Notes under the pieces: generated by a model | Databases searched by the model: none | Seen by the model: the letters and a program-made list of their open reading frames with translations, nothing else | What the model was told of the DNA's origin: nothing | Part shown: positions 37,791 to 49,344 of the stretch, one piece after another | Layout: each line of letters begins with the position of its first letter | Position numbering within the stretch: the stretch's first letter is position 1 | Source: Riptortus pedestris | Lineage: Eukaryota; Arthropoda; Insecta; Hemiptera; Alydidae | Direction of reading: 5' to 3' | NCBI GenBank assembly: GCA_019009955.1 | Contig: CM032233.1 | Coordinates: 123,072,501-123,136,500 of the forward strand | Length of the DNA stretch: 64,000 bases | Program-made: the position numbers and the translations under genes

Positions 37791-38332
37791 ATTAGAAAAT
37801 ATCTATTTCATGGTATCATTTTTTTTTTTTTTCGCTGAATATTTACTGTTAGAGGGCTAGTTGAAGTATGCAATGTAAATCACCAATAAAAAAGACTATT
37901 GGCCACAATACTGATTTATATATTTTTTTTTAATGAACATTCTTTCTCCTTAGGACATTTTCTGACTTATGCTCTGAAAAAATGAAATGAAGATGTCAAG
38001 AAAAAAGTTTTCTATATATTTTACAGTGAATTTAAAAATAGGCCAACTTCATATCATCTTCAAAATGAAATCATTAAAAAGAATATCCCTGTAATAAATT
38101 TAAAAACGATTAAATGTGTAGACCTAAAAATATCTAAATCCCATTCCTAATTGTGATTAAGTTATTTATTCATTATCTCAAATTAATTTGTTGCTAATTC
38201 AACATAATTAATTACTTGTATGATTTCTGAAGTGCTATTTAGATCTTTCTAATTTAGCCCAGCACTCCTATTACTATCAACAGCAAATTCTTTTTTCAAC
38301 TAATAGGATACTAAGATAAAGGCGGTCCTTAC

Positions 38333-38614
38333 TTTGGAGTTCCTGTTTTGACGCAATGCCTGGCACCCTTGTGGTAGAAGCAGTTGGGGTTGGCATCAAT
38401 ATCGCAGTCAGGATCGGGGAGGAAGCGGCCCTTGTCAGAGAGAGCATGCTCCAACTTGCAGGGGCACATGGACAGCTCAGCAGCAAAGTTCTTCAAGTAG
38501 CGGTCGTTCATTGTCCATTCATTGCACTTGGCTTCTGGCCAGTTCTTCCCGTACTCCCGCTCCCACTGAGGAGCAAAGTACCACCCTAACGGGATAGGCC
38601 GGCTCCACAACACC
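38333..38614 (-). CDS. mesh: mesh exon: AMOP domain
   Basis: Acceptor atcactacag, donor AA|GTAAGG. One base, 93 codons, two bases: the longest shared exon. It contains [20 protein letters not shown], then [13 protein letters not shown] and LSMCPC, the W-x-x-x-x-C-x-x-W and C-P-C signature of AMOP domains (adhesion-associated domain in MUC4 and other proteins). Seven cysteines are visible. The GC content is clearly higher than in the flanking introns. Confidence 0.95.
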
Positions 38615-38654
38615 CTGTAGTGATAATTTAAATACGGCATAAGATATAAGATAA

Positions 38655-39160
38655 AAAAATAAGTTTAAAAAGCCTATCCTAGGTGCTGCGTAAACTAAGC
38701 TGTTTTCCCACGCCCTGGTTATCTCAATTCACCTTTTATTCTCTATTTCCCATGTAGTAATAACCTTATGTTAATAGGAATTAAAATTTTAGCTGGGCAT
38801 GAAACGTTTTGTGTTCAGTTACTCAAGGGAAAATCGCATGAGTAGAAGTAGTAGTTTACAAAGGCGAAAACCAAAAAAACTCACACATAACTCGGTTCAC
38901 ATTCGAATTAGAAAAAACATTATTAGTACACATGTAGAAAATTAAATTTTCACTGAGATTGGTTATATGAACGTTTTCAATCCGACTCGTAATAAATGAG
39001 ATATTCAGAATTTTCGATGTCCTCGTCCTCTAAACGCCCCCCCCCTCTTCCTCCAATTTCAGACATTACCTGCTATAATCTTTAGTTTTACATGGAACGG
39101 CGAAACATCAAGTAACAAACGTATTAGGCCTGAAAAATACATTTTTAAGACAATATCTTC
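38655..39160 (+). mobile_element. Helentron-like copy 10, truncated
   Basis: Left end gctgcgtaaactaagctgtt at about 38683, then body with 'taactcggttcacattcgaa', a C tract near 39037-39047 and no right end. It begins about 40 bases beyond the acceptor of the mesh AMOP exon. Confidence 0.5.
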
Positions 39161-39261
39161 TTTACATTTTTCCAATAAAATCGATATTATCTAAGATATT
39201 GACGAGCGTAAGTTTTGACATCCAAGTAAAACCCCCACTCGTCGGCGGCAGCAAAGTATAA

Positions 39262-40085
39262 AAAAAGTCCGTCTCGCAGGTGCTAATGTAAACTAAGCAG
39301 ATTTCCCACGTGAAGTTTTACAATAGAGAAATCTGCATACTGCTAACACTTAACACCACCGTGAATAAATACAAGCGGTAATGAGAAATCGTTCAGTTAA
39401 GTTTAATAATCTCCCAACGGAAACGGCGTATGAATTGTAAACAAATAGGTCTGCCAATCACTCAGAGCTGAACAGATAGGCATATTCTTCACCGGAAAGA
39501 AAAACAATCACTGATATGCATCTGAATATAACACATTAACTTTATTGGAAACTATTTGTTATATCTAGCACTGCAATTTATAATGAACCAGAATAATTTA
39601 TATTTTAATAACTGAAATTTTAGTAGTCCAAGAAATAAAGAAGGAGGGGGGCGAATGAACAGAACGTATTTGCATATATCTCACAAGGTAAAAGGTTAGA
39701 AGGCAAGAACGGTTAGGTTACACGAGACCCAAACAGTTACGGAAATGGCCGAACTAATCCGGAAACATACAATAGCCGCACACTCACTTCATAAAAATGC
39801 AAATATATCGGTTAATATTCAAGATAGAGAATACATGTATATAACAATATTGATATTACATGTAATTTGCAATAAGATTTATTCTATACACTTTTTCAAT
39901 CCGACTTATAGTAACGGAGATATTTCAAATTTTCAAAATTCTCCCCTCTAAACCCCCCTCTCCATTGTCTGATTTCAGCCGTTAACGAACTTGATCTTTC
40001 TTTTTACATAAAACGACTAAATATTGAGTTTGGTAACGATTAAACAAAAATTGCGACCGCTAGAGCGGTAAAGACAAATAAGGCT
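39262..40085 (+). mobile_element. Helentron-like copy 11, left part plus insertion
   Basis: Same subfamily as copy 1 (shared 'taacaccaccgtga' and 'agtagtccaaga' segments), but with about 120-150 extra bases between about 39440 and 39595 that copy 1 lacks. The right block and hairpin are missing; the body stops near 40080. Confidence 0.55.
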
Positions 40086-40491
40086 TTACTATGCATTAAG
40101 TATATTTTTACTTTTCCCTGTCTCGGTATTAAGGGTATATATCTTAATATCTAGTAACAAAAGCGAGCCTTTTAGTTTTGATCAATAAAAATGAATGATA
40201 TACTGATCAATCCATCAGCACTGTTTATAATGGTTATTATGCACTTGCTGCAATAGTTGGGCTTTGGACCGGTTGGACTGTAATAAAGAAACATTTATTC
40301 AAATGTGGTGAGTATCCGTGGTTATGAATTATATACGGAGACGGGTAATATAAAAATATTGTGGATAGTGAACTATTACATAGCGAATAATTTTATTATT
40401 AATATAGCTAATATTAATACCTTGGCTAGCAATAAATAAAAATAAAAGAATAAAACAAATGAACTAGTATCGAATATACTAAAAAAAGTCC

Positions 40492-40777
40492 ATATATTAT
40501 AACCGATTTTTAATATCTATCTCCATTGGTCTTTTAAATATTAAGTAAACCCTTGTTTATTTCAGTATTTTATTCACTAAGTCAGTGATATTTTACGATC
40601 AGACTCAGTACGGAATTTCAAAATTTAATTGCTCCACTGGAACTGTATTCAATATCCTTCGTGGTTTCAAATATAAAAGTTGTGGATGCTAGAGTCAAGT
40701 TGAACAAATGTATTGCTTGTAAGATTGATTTATAGAGCACCTGTGTGGTGTCTGAGATATCTCAACTATTTAGAAAA
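40492..40777 (+). repeat. Direct repeat, copy A of a 280-bp segment
   Basis: Nearly identical to 50365-50638, with one 11-base indel near 'ctccact'. Its right edge is exactly where Helentron-like copy 12 begins, while the other copy continues into different DNA. Confidence 0.8.
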
Positions 40778-41584
40778 GTCCGTCACGCAGGGGCTGCGTA
40801 AACTAAGCTGATTTCCCACGTAAAGTTATACAACAGAGAAATCTCCATACGAGTGCCGAACAGTTACGGAAACGGCCGAACTAGCTTTCTGTTGGAACGG
40901 ATAGAAGCGACCATAGCTCGTCCGTTACACTTAATAAAAATGCAAATATCGCGGTTAATATTCAAGATAGAGAATAAATGTATTTAATAAAATTTATATT
41001 AAATCAAATTTGCAATAAGATTAGTTCTATACAAGTTTTCGGGGGCTCAGGTTGGCCATGCGAGTTAAAGCGTTGACCTTTATCTCACATGGCAAAACTA
41101 GAGTGGCGAGTTCGATTCTCGCCTGGGCAAAGGAAATTATTTAGTGACGAAATTCATTAAATAACATCCTAAAATCGCACCCTGGCTAGAAAAGGGTGGT
41201 GACCTGTAGATAACCCGTCCCAATTAGCCTGAGTTGCAAAAATTGGACGTTAATAAATAATAATACAAGTTTTCGATCCGACGCATAGTAACGGAGATAT
41301 TTCAAATTTTCGAAATCCCTCCCTCCCACTGGTCCGATTTCAGACGTTAAAGAACTTGATCTTTCTTTTTACATAAAACGATTAAATACCGAGTTTGGTG
41401 ACGATTAAACAAAAATTGCGACCGCCAGAGCGGTAGCAGACAAATATATATACAGTATTGAACGGACCTAGTTTTCTTCATCCCCGAAGTAGGATCGATG
41501 GACATAAATTGAAGAAAAATGTCGAAAATCGCGCCATGAGTACGACTTCAATAGCTGATTTCCCTTAAGGGAAATCTTCTAAAA
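40773..41584 (+). mobile_element. Helentron-like copy 12, full, carrying a SINE insertion
   Basis: Left end aaaagtccgtcacgcagggg; inset motif; body interrupted by a SINE (41042-41262); right block; perfect hairpin gatttcccttaagggaaatc at 41557-41576, then ttctaaaa. The left border is fixed by comparison with the element-free copy of the host segment at 50365-50638. Confidence 0.65.
41042..41262 (+). mobile_element. tRNA-derived SINE with perfect target-site duplication
   Basis: About 221 bases with head ggggctcaggttggccatgc (A box), B box gcgagttcgattctcgcc at about 41107-41124, a conserved body and a taataaataata tail. A perfect 13-base duplication, atacaagttttcg, flanks it (41029-41041 and 41263-41275). 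It interrupts Helentron-like copy 12, so it inserted later. Related copies: 25208-25433 and about 51708-51912. Confidence 0.88.
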
Positions 41585-42479
41585 AGAAGGTCACAAATCA
41601 AGTGTAAATGTAAAATTGGTTTGTGTTGAGTTTATGTGCGCACGCGACTCTCGTCTTAGTGAGGTCATTACATTTTGGTTTAAAAAAATACATTGAATAT
41701 TCATTTTAAAATGCAATATTAAGTAATTATAGCAATGACGACGTCGAATATATTACGAGAAGAAGGAAAGAAAATAATGGATATTAGTTGCTTTTCCAAT
41801 GAAGATAGTTAAGTATCGACTCCGATAACATTATCGCCCGCCGATAATATTGTTGACACTCCAGATTAAGCCACTCCTCATCCTCAAATATCAAGATATT
41901 TAATTCTTCATTTAGCTAAAATACATCCAAAATCCAGAAAATATTCCTCAGTTGTTCTAAATTACCCAGAAATTAAAAAAAAGAAAAATAGAATTAAACG
42001 AACTAAGGTCAAAGATATAATACCAATATGGACTATATAATACAGGCGTATGTGTGTGTGTATATATTGCTGACATAATTTGACTGTAAATTTCGAAGAA
42101 ATTTAATTATTTATTTAAAATTAGGTAGATTAGAAGGTTCCCTGGTTGGTCTAGGAGCTTGTTCTTGTGTGTGTGTGTGTGTGTGTGTGTGAGTCTGCTT
42201 GCGTGCGTGCGTGTTTTAATTTAAAGCCGGATGGGTCTTTAGACGGCATTGATATTTTTACAAATGAAGTAGATGGTAAGGATGATTAGAAATAAAAAGC
42301 ACGAAAATTGATTTCCTGATATAATTTATCATTTATGATTATGATTAATATTGCCCAAGATATTTTAAACAGCGCAGAGGGACGGATGAGGAAATCATTT
42401 TTTTTTTTTCTCCAACTACTACCAATTACTACTCTAGTACAATTACTAGATATATAAATCCTTAACACAGACGGCAAAA

Positions 42480-42570
42480 TGTAAAAATATTGTGCAAAGT
42501 AAAGCCTTGCAAAAAAAGAAAAATTGCCATCATATAATGATATCCCGAGAAAAATAGTGTGCCTTAGCTA

Positions 42571-42572
<2 letters not shown>
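42480..42572 (-). mobile_element. Microsatellite-linked repeat family, 5' fragment (minus strand)
   Basis: Minus strand reads (TA)n, ttagctaaggcacactattt, then 'tttgcaaggctttactttgc', matching the first hundred bases of the copies at 6597 and 31133. Confidence 0.45.

Positions 42573-42573
<1 letters not shown>

Positions 42574-42628
<55 letters not shown>
42574..42628. repeat. (TA)n microsatellite
   Basis: Pure TA tract immediately left of a solo LTR; TA continues on the other side of it at 43218, so the LTR sits inside a microsatellite. Confidence 0.9.
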
Positions 42629-43315
<687 letters not shown>

Positions 43316-44510
43316 GCGTACATGTACTCATTAGTGAATTCATATAACAACAGAGAAACATGTGCATGTGATATTTATAATGACTGTACTCGTAATATAG
43401 TTTTTCAGCTGTTTCGAAATGTTCAATAATTAACGAAAAATGTATAAAGTGGTATATCAAGTGGTGTATATATAATTTCCATTTTTAAGCCTGCCAAAAT
43501 TTATACTGGGTTGTTTCTTGAAAGCTCCTATTTCTACGTAGTCCTATGTTCATATATTGGTTGGTTGGTTTTAGTCTGGGGAAGTTTGTTTATCTGGGAG
43601 CGTAGTAGATTACACAACTGTATAAATGAGCTGGCCTTACCAATATAGTCTTGGCTCCAAGCAGTAAACTCTTCTTTGCCTTGTTGTGTTGGGTTTTCCA
43701 TTTCAAATATTTTGCTCAGAAGCATTCCTACTTACTTTTCATTTATTTATGGTATAAAAATATTCTTTTATTTATTGACATACAAATGTATTAAAGCAAG
43801 CTTTATAAATGATGAGAAACTTATCCCACCTTAAAGAGACAATCTACCTCAAGTTATTTTTTGACCGATTTTCATGACAAATATTTTGTATTTTTATTTA
43901 ATAATTGTACATTTTTGACAGTATTCAGCTTGAGTATAAAAATACCCTTCAGAAATGAAGTTTTTAAGTTATTTTAAACAAAGAATATTTTTTTAATAGA
44001 TGTAATACATTCGAGCAGAGCGTTAAAGAGTTTTACTCCTAAAAATAATACGCTTATCTCGAAGTATTTTTGTTTGTGGTTGGGGGGTTTGCAGCATATT
44101 CTTGTATTTTGTTTTACGATTATGTGTTATACTATTTTTGAAAGCATGTTCATGTTTTCATTCAAAAACAATATTTTTTGGTTCATATTTATTGAGGGAA
44201 AAGTAATTATTTTTGACTCCTTAATAAATGGGTGTATTTCTGTTGTCTATAAACCTTATTCTGCAATTTAAATATAAAAATATGATATTGAGTTGTCCCA
44301 ATGCATTACGCCATAAGTTATATGGAAATAACCAGAGTATATTAGGAAAAAGGTTTCCACAGGAAGATACTTTTTATTATGTCTTTCCTGTTTCGAAAAG
44401 TATGCTTGGCTGAAAGATATAATGTCTCAGCTTTTTGGAAACGTAGCAGCTTCTATACAGGAACCATTCCCATTTTTCTTAAGGGATAAAAATAAGTGTC
44501 GAATACTCAC

Positions 44511-44656
44511 GGAGAAAGTGTCATGTTGGTATACTGGGAGGGGTTTGTAAGGTTGATCTGGATGAACCCAAAGGTCATGTCTCTGAACTGATAGTCATCC
44601 CTCATCCTGTATGCTGAAGGCTGAATTGTATAATATCCTGAATTCGGTACGTTCTC
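44511..44656 (-). CDS. mesh: mesh exon: pre-AMOP region
   Basis: Acceptor tattttcag, donor CC|GTGAGT. It encodes 48 codons plus two bases: ENVPNSGYYTIQPSAYRMRD, then FGFIQINLTNPSQYTN. NLTN is a likely N-glycosylation site. Confidence 0.92.
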
Positions 44657-44815
44657 CTGAAAATATGAACAGAGATGAACTACGTCATAATTATTAAATA
44701 GAATTAAGAACAGATACCTTTGAATAGACTTCCCATTGTTATTTGTGAGGAAGTTTTAATTTATTCAATACATTTATAAAACTGATTGGGGGGGGGGGGG
44801 TAATAAATGTTAATA

Positions 44816-45570
44816 GAAAAACAAAGACGTAGGGGCTGCTTAAACTAAGCAGATTTCGCTCGTGCTGGTATGACACACTATGTATCTCTTCTCCCATTAT
44901 ATTTTCGATTTCTTAATTAAAATCCGAAAAGTAGAAGTGGAGATTTACTGAAGGCTGAAAATAAGAAAGTACGAATAACTCGCTTAATATTTAAGCTACG
45001 AAAAAATGTATAGAACAACAATTGTAGAACATCAACAGCCTAACAATATTGATTCTGTAGCATGTTCCAATACAGCCAATAATAACGGAGATATTTTGAA
45101 TTTTCGATATCCCTCTCTTAACTCCCCCCCCCTAGTCTTGCTGGATTTTAGCCATTAACGACTGTGAACTTAAGTGTTGAATTAAACGATTAAATATCGA
45201 TTAAGGTATAGATCAAATAAACATTTTTGAGAAAAGGATGTGAAACCTTAATTGATGTCGTTACATAACGTAAATGCATGTTTCTCACAAAGTAAAAGTT
45301 CATTGAAAACAATATTTAGTATTTAACCTTAGAATGAAGTGTTTCATACTATAACAGCTTATTGTTAATATGACATGAGTAGGAGTGGGATTTACTAAAA
45401 TGTGCAAATGTCTCGTTTCATATTCAAAATACAGTAATCATGTATATAAAAACATTTATAGAACATTACATTTAAAATAACATTTGTTCTATACAATTTT
45501 TCGATCTTACCCATAATACTGGAGATATTTTGAATGGTTGTCTCTCCACTTAAGGGAAATCTGGTAATAC
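44816..45570 (+). mobile_element. Helentron-like copy 13
   Basis: Left end gtaggggctgcttaaactaa, inset motif, body in two blocks, C tract near 45126, right end 'cacttaagggaaatctggta' at 45547-45566. The element stops about 45 bases from the donor of mesh exon 45617-45810. Confidence 0.5.
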
Positions 45571-45616
45571 AAAAACAATGAAACAATTTGCAAGAATAAA
45601 ATTGCGTTATACGAAC

Positions 45617-45810
45617 CTCTAAAATGGTTATATACTGTAATTTGGGGACAATGGTTTCTTCCTTGTAACCCCAGAGTGATATTGATAGAGTTGCAGCTAA
45701 GTTGGAAGTAACGTTGTACTTGTCCCAAGTCATCTTTATCTCCCGGGGGTATTTCTGGTGGACAGCGTCATCGGCAAACGAAATCCGCTCGGTTGCTGTC
45801 GCCGGTGTTT
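45617..45810 (-). CDS. mesh: mesh exon: spacer between E-set and AMOP
   Basis: Acceptor ttgttactag, donor GAG|GTTCGT. Two bases then 64 codons (phase 0 out). It contains EIKMTWDKYNVTSNLAATLS and ISLWGYKEE, with N-glycosylation sequons such as NVTS. The donor GTTCGT is weak, but the only nearby alternative (GTATAA four bases on) breaks the phase of the next exon. Confidence 0.88.
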
Positions 45811-45912
45811 CTAGTAACAAATAGAACAATTAGTCCCATATAGTCCATATGTACTTCATTCAATAATCACCTCGGAAAACGTACAACAAGCATATTTTTA
45901 TATATTCTTCAT

Positions 45913-46200
45913 ATCCTATGGCAAGGGTCATTTTTTTTTTTCGGTGCAAACTTTATTGAAACTGCTCTACATTTTCCGTGGCTTAATTGCCACATCTTCG
46001 GGGGCTATCCATTTCTGAATACTGTATCAACTACCTCCTCAGTTAGGACAGCCGCAACGATTGTAAAAGGGAAATGAGCACTTCAGAAATGGATAGCCCC
46101 TGAAGAGGTGGCAAGTAAGCCACGAAACATGTAGGACAGCTTCAATAAAGTTTGCACAGAAAAACAATGTTTTATTTGAGACCCTTATCATAGGATATAA
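45913..46200. mobile_element. Foldback locus with hammerhead-like core (Penelope-type?)
   Basis: Two inverted arms of about 110 bases: left about 45913-46018, right about 46081-46200; both carry 'tcctat...aagggtc', 'gtgcaaactttattgaa' and 'ggatagcccc' in opposite orientation. The right arm contains CTGAAGA (46100-46106), a GTGGC/GCCAC stem (46108-46112 with 46119-46123), GAAA (46124-46127) and CATGTA, the order of a hammerhead ribozyme core. One extra base lies between CTGAAGA and the stem. Penelope-like elements are known to carry hammerhead motifs in their terminal repeats, often in inverted arrangement. Confidence 0.45.
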
Positions 46201-46431
46201 AGTATATATAAATAATATAGGGTCCAGAATAAGAAAAAAAACATATTTTTACTTCTTATTAGATCTATAAGACCACCTAGCCTTTACAAAAGGGTACAAA
46301 TACCCTAATAATTGAGCAATAATAAACTATAAATTCGTGTGGATAATTCCAAGATGGAATAGACTCTAGATACGTTCAATTATTTATTTATTATGTCAAA
46401 TATCTGGTATAGTAATCAAATAAAATATGAA

Positions 46432-47020
46432 AAGCGTCACACAGGGGCTGCGTAAGCTAAGCAGATTTCCCACATGTTCGAATGTCACTACTGATCTCAT
46501 CTCACCATAAAAAAAAAAAGTCCAATGAGTAGAAGTTGGTGTTCAATATCTTGTTCACAATCAATCTTAATTGTTGACGTCATTGCACAAACTATTTGAA
46601 TGCATTTCACACAATAAAAGTCCGTTGAAATCAATATTAGGTATTTACTTGGAATAAGACATTTCACAATATCTTCACTTATTTTTAAAGTGCGATGTGT
46701 AAAAGTGGGGGTATACTGAAGGCTGAAAATTAAAAAAATGCTAACATTTCGGTTAATAGTATTGAAGATACAGAAACATAGTATAGAGAAACATTTATAG
46801 AACATTATATTTGTAATAAGATTGGTTCTGTAGAATTTTTCAATACGACTTACAATAACTGAGATATTTGAAATTTTCGAAATTTCCTACTCTAACCCCC
46901 CCCCCCTTTCAGCCCTTAACGAACTTGATCTTCAGTTTTACATAGAACGTTTAAATATCGATTTCGGTACCGATAAAAAAAAAAAGTGACCACTAGAGCG
47001 GTAACATACAAATATATAAA
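46432..47020 (+). mobile_element. Helentron-like copy 14, right end missing
   Basis: Left end gcgtcacacaggggctgcgt, inset motif, body, C tract near 46900, 'gaccactagagcggtaacat', then the similarity stops at a short TA stretch. It lies in the mesh intron 45811-47200. Confidence 0.55.
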
Positions 47021-47200
47021 TTTTAATAAGTAAATAATTGAACATAATTGGAGACTATTACCCATAAGAGGGAGGAAGTAATATATCTTTGTTTTTATAT
47101 TTTATGGGGAGGTTTAATGTGTGCTAATCGGATAAGCATTAACCATGTATAAGCATTATTTTAGTAAAACAAAAATACTGTTATTAAGAATAGTTTTTAC

Positions 47201-47346
47201 CTATGAAGTATTGGCCTTTCCAGACGTAGCTGCCCTCGTTAATTGAGATATCAAATAGGACATATCCTTCAGCCATGACAAAAGGTTGTACACACACAGC
47301 TCGGTTCGTGTCGATTATAATTCCTCTCACAGTCTCAACGTCGAAC
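47201..47346 (-). CDS. mesh: mesh exon: E-set/IPT-like domain, second half
   Basis: Acceptor ttgatttcag, donor ATAG|GTAAAA. One base, 48 codons, one base. The peptide FDVETVRGIIIDTNRAVCVQ then PFVMAEGYVLFDISINEG is a run of beta strands ending in WKGQYFI. It is separated from the previous exon by an intron of only 151 bases that is largely repeat-derived. Confidence 0.92.
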
Positions 47347-47391
47347 CTGAAATCAAATAGGCACATTATATTTGCACAAGGGGGGGCATTA

Positions 47392-47472
47392 TTTTCACGC
47401 AGGGGCTGCGTAAACTAAGCAAATTTTCCACGTGCAGTAGTGGGGGTTTTACTGAAGGCTGAAAACAAGAAA
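47392..47472 (+). mobile_element. Helentron-like left-end fragment inside a 151-base intron
   Basis: tcacgcaggggctgcgtaaa, a variant inset motif (agcaaattttcc) and 'ttactgaaggctgaaaac'. It makes up more than half of the mesh intron 47347-47497. Confidence 0.65.
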
Positions 47473-47497
47473 CACTATAATCGTATGTAATGCATAC

Positions 47498-47609
47498 CTG
47501 CAGTTTATTTTGTCGGTGGGACGAAAGCATGGCCCTGTTATGTTGACGATAGTTCCACCAAGCATGTTGCCGCTCTCCGGGGCAAATACTAGCGGGAGGC
47601 TGGCACCGG
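47498..47609 (-). CDS. mesh: mesh exon: start of E-set/IPT-like domain
   Basis: Acceptor gttttattccag, donor CAG|GTATGC. It encodes AGASLPLVFAPESGNMLGGT then IVNITGPCFRPTDKINC. The P-x-x-G-x-x-x-G-G-T-x-V-x-[IV]-x-G pattern is typical of IPT/TIG immunoglobulin-like folds, the 'Ig-like' E-set region described for Mesh. Confidence 0.9.
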
Positions 47610-47684
47610 CTGGAATAAAACAGTTCTTAAGCACAATGTATCAGTAGAAAAGAGCTATGAACAAGCTGAATCTATATGTATACA

Positions 47685-48117
47685 AGTCCGTCACACAGGG
47701 GCTGCGTAAACTAAGCAGATTTCCCACGTGAAGATTTACAATAGAGAAATTTGAAAAGAGCCGAACAGTTACGAAAACGGCCGAACTAGCTTTAGCTAAA
47801 CACTCCGTTATCCGCCCACATTTAATAAAATGCAAATATCTCGGTTAATATTCAAGATAGAGAATAAATGTATATAACAATATTTATAGTAAATTTAATT
47901 TGCAATAAGATTGATTCTATACAATTTTTCGATCCGACGTATAGTAAGGGAGATATTTCGAATTTTCGAAAATCCTCCCTTTTAACCCCCCCCCCGTCCC
48001 CCTGGTCCGATTTCAGCCTTTAAGGAACTGGATCTGTCTTTTTACATAAAACGTTTAAATATGGAGTTTGGTAACGATCAAACAATAATTGCGACCGGAC
48101 CGCTAGAGCGTTAACAG

Positions 48118-48161
<44 letters not shown>

Positions 48162-48285
48162 TTGAACGGATCTCATTTTCATCATCTCCTGGGTAGGATC
48201 GATGGATATTTGAAGAAAGTTTTCGAAAACCGCGTCATGAGTACGACCTCAATAGCTGATTTCCCTTAACGGAAATCTGCTAAAA
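47685..48285 (+). mobile_element. Helentron-like copy 16, full
   Basis: Left end gtccgtcacacaggggctgc, body, C tract, TA tract at 48121-48155, right block, hairpin gatttcccttaacggaaatc (one mismatch) and tgctaaaa. It starts 76 bases from the acceptor of mesh exon 47498-47609. Confidence 0.65.
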
Positions 48286-48391
48286 AAGCTAAAGACATCC
48301 TTAAAGGGAACTCATTTTTTTCCAGGAAATGTAGATCCACTTACCACTAACGAATTAATAGGATTAATAGCGGTATAATGTAATAAATAAT

Positions 48392-49018
48392 AAAGGCTGC
48401 GTAAACTAAGCAGATTTCCCACTTGCGTTCCGTATTTGCATTTATCTAATGACGTAAAAGTTCAATGAGAACAATATTTGTTATTTAGGTATCAAATAAA
48501 ATGCTTCATAATATAACAGCTTATTGTTGATATGACATAAGCAGGAGTGGGGGTTTACTAAAGGCCGAAAACTAAAAAAACGCAAATATCTCGGTTAATA
48601 TTATAAATAATGAAAGCATGTCCATAACAATATTTATATATCATTTAATTTGCAATAAGATTGGTTCTATAGAATTTTTCGATCCGACGTATAGTAACAG
48701 AGATATTTTGAATTTTCGAAAATCCTCCTTTTTAAATCCCCCCCTTCCCCCTGGTCCGATTTCAGCCGTTAACGAACTTGATCTTTCTTTTTACATAAAC
48801 CGACTAAATATTGAGTTTGGTAATGATTAAACAAGAATTGCGACCGCTAGAGCTGTAATAGACAAATAGATAGATAGATAGATAGATACAGTTTTGAACG
48901 GACCTCATTTTCGTCATCTCCTAGGTAGGATCGATGGACATTTGAAGAAAAATTTCGAAAATCACGTCACGAGTATAACCTCAAATGCTGATTTCCCTTA
49001 ATGGAAATCTGCTAAAAA
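48392..49018 (+). mobile_element. Helentron-like copy 17, full, with a GATA microsatellite
   Basis: Left end ggctgcgtaaactaagcaga, body, C tract, then (GATA)n at 48866-48888 instead of the usual TA repeat, right block, and hairpin with one mismatch ending tgctaaaa. Confidence 0.62.
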
Positions 49019-49159
49019 AATCTTGTCTGAAGAAGTACTCAATGAGCCGTTTATTTGAGCGATTACTCATGTACTTGAATAATACATAATCTTGAAAATA
49101 CACCAAAAATATTGAGGGTAGTGTAGGGTTTTTAATAGGAAAATTATAAATTGACTTAC

Positions 49160-49328
49160 CAATATCCTTGTTACAAGTTCCTGGTAGAATGTTCTCATCG
49201 ATTCTAAATATGTGCCTCCCAGGGAATCCATTGGCCCAGCCCCTTCCGACGAGATCTCGCACCGTCGATTGCTGTGAGTATGGCCTGTATTCGTAGCTCC
49301 TTGTCCCATTGCCTGCGTTGAACCCAAT
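49160..49328 (-). CDS. mesh: mesh exon: end of NIDO, first disulfide region
   Basis: Acceptor tgtttggcag, donor TTG|GTAAGT. It encodes 56 codons plus one base. [20 protein letters not shown] ends the NIDO fold; [16 protein letters not shown] and LPGTCNKDI follow. The acceptor sits only 16 bases from a foldback repeat arm (49345-49376), so part of its branch-point region is repeat-derived. Confidence 0.92.
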
Positions 49329-49344
49329 CTGCCAAACATTTTAT

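Noticed and set aside
41042..41262. Functional tRNA gene
   Set aside because: A and B boxes are present but no cloverleaf with a proper acceptor stem was found, and the unit has a SINE body, tail and target-site duplication.
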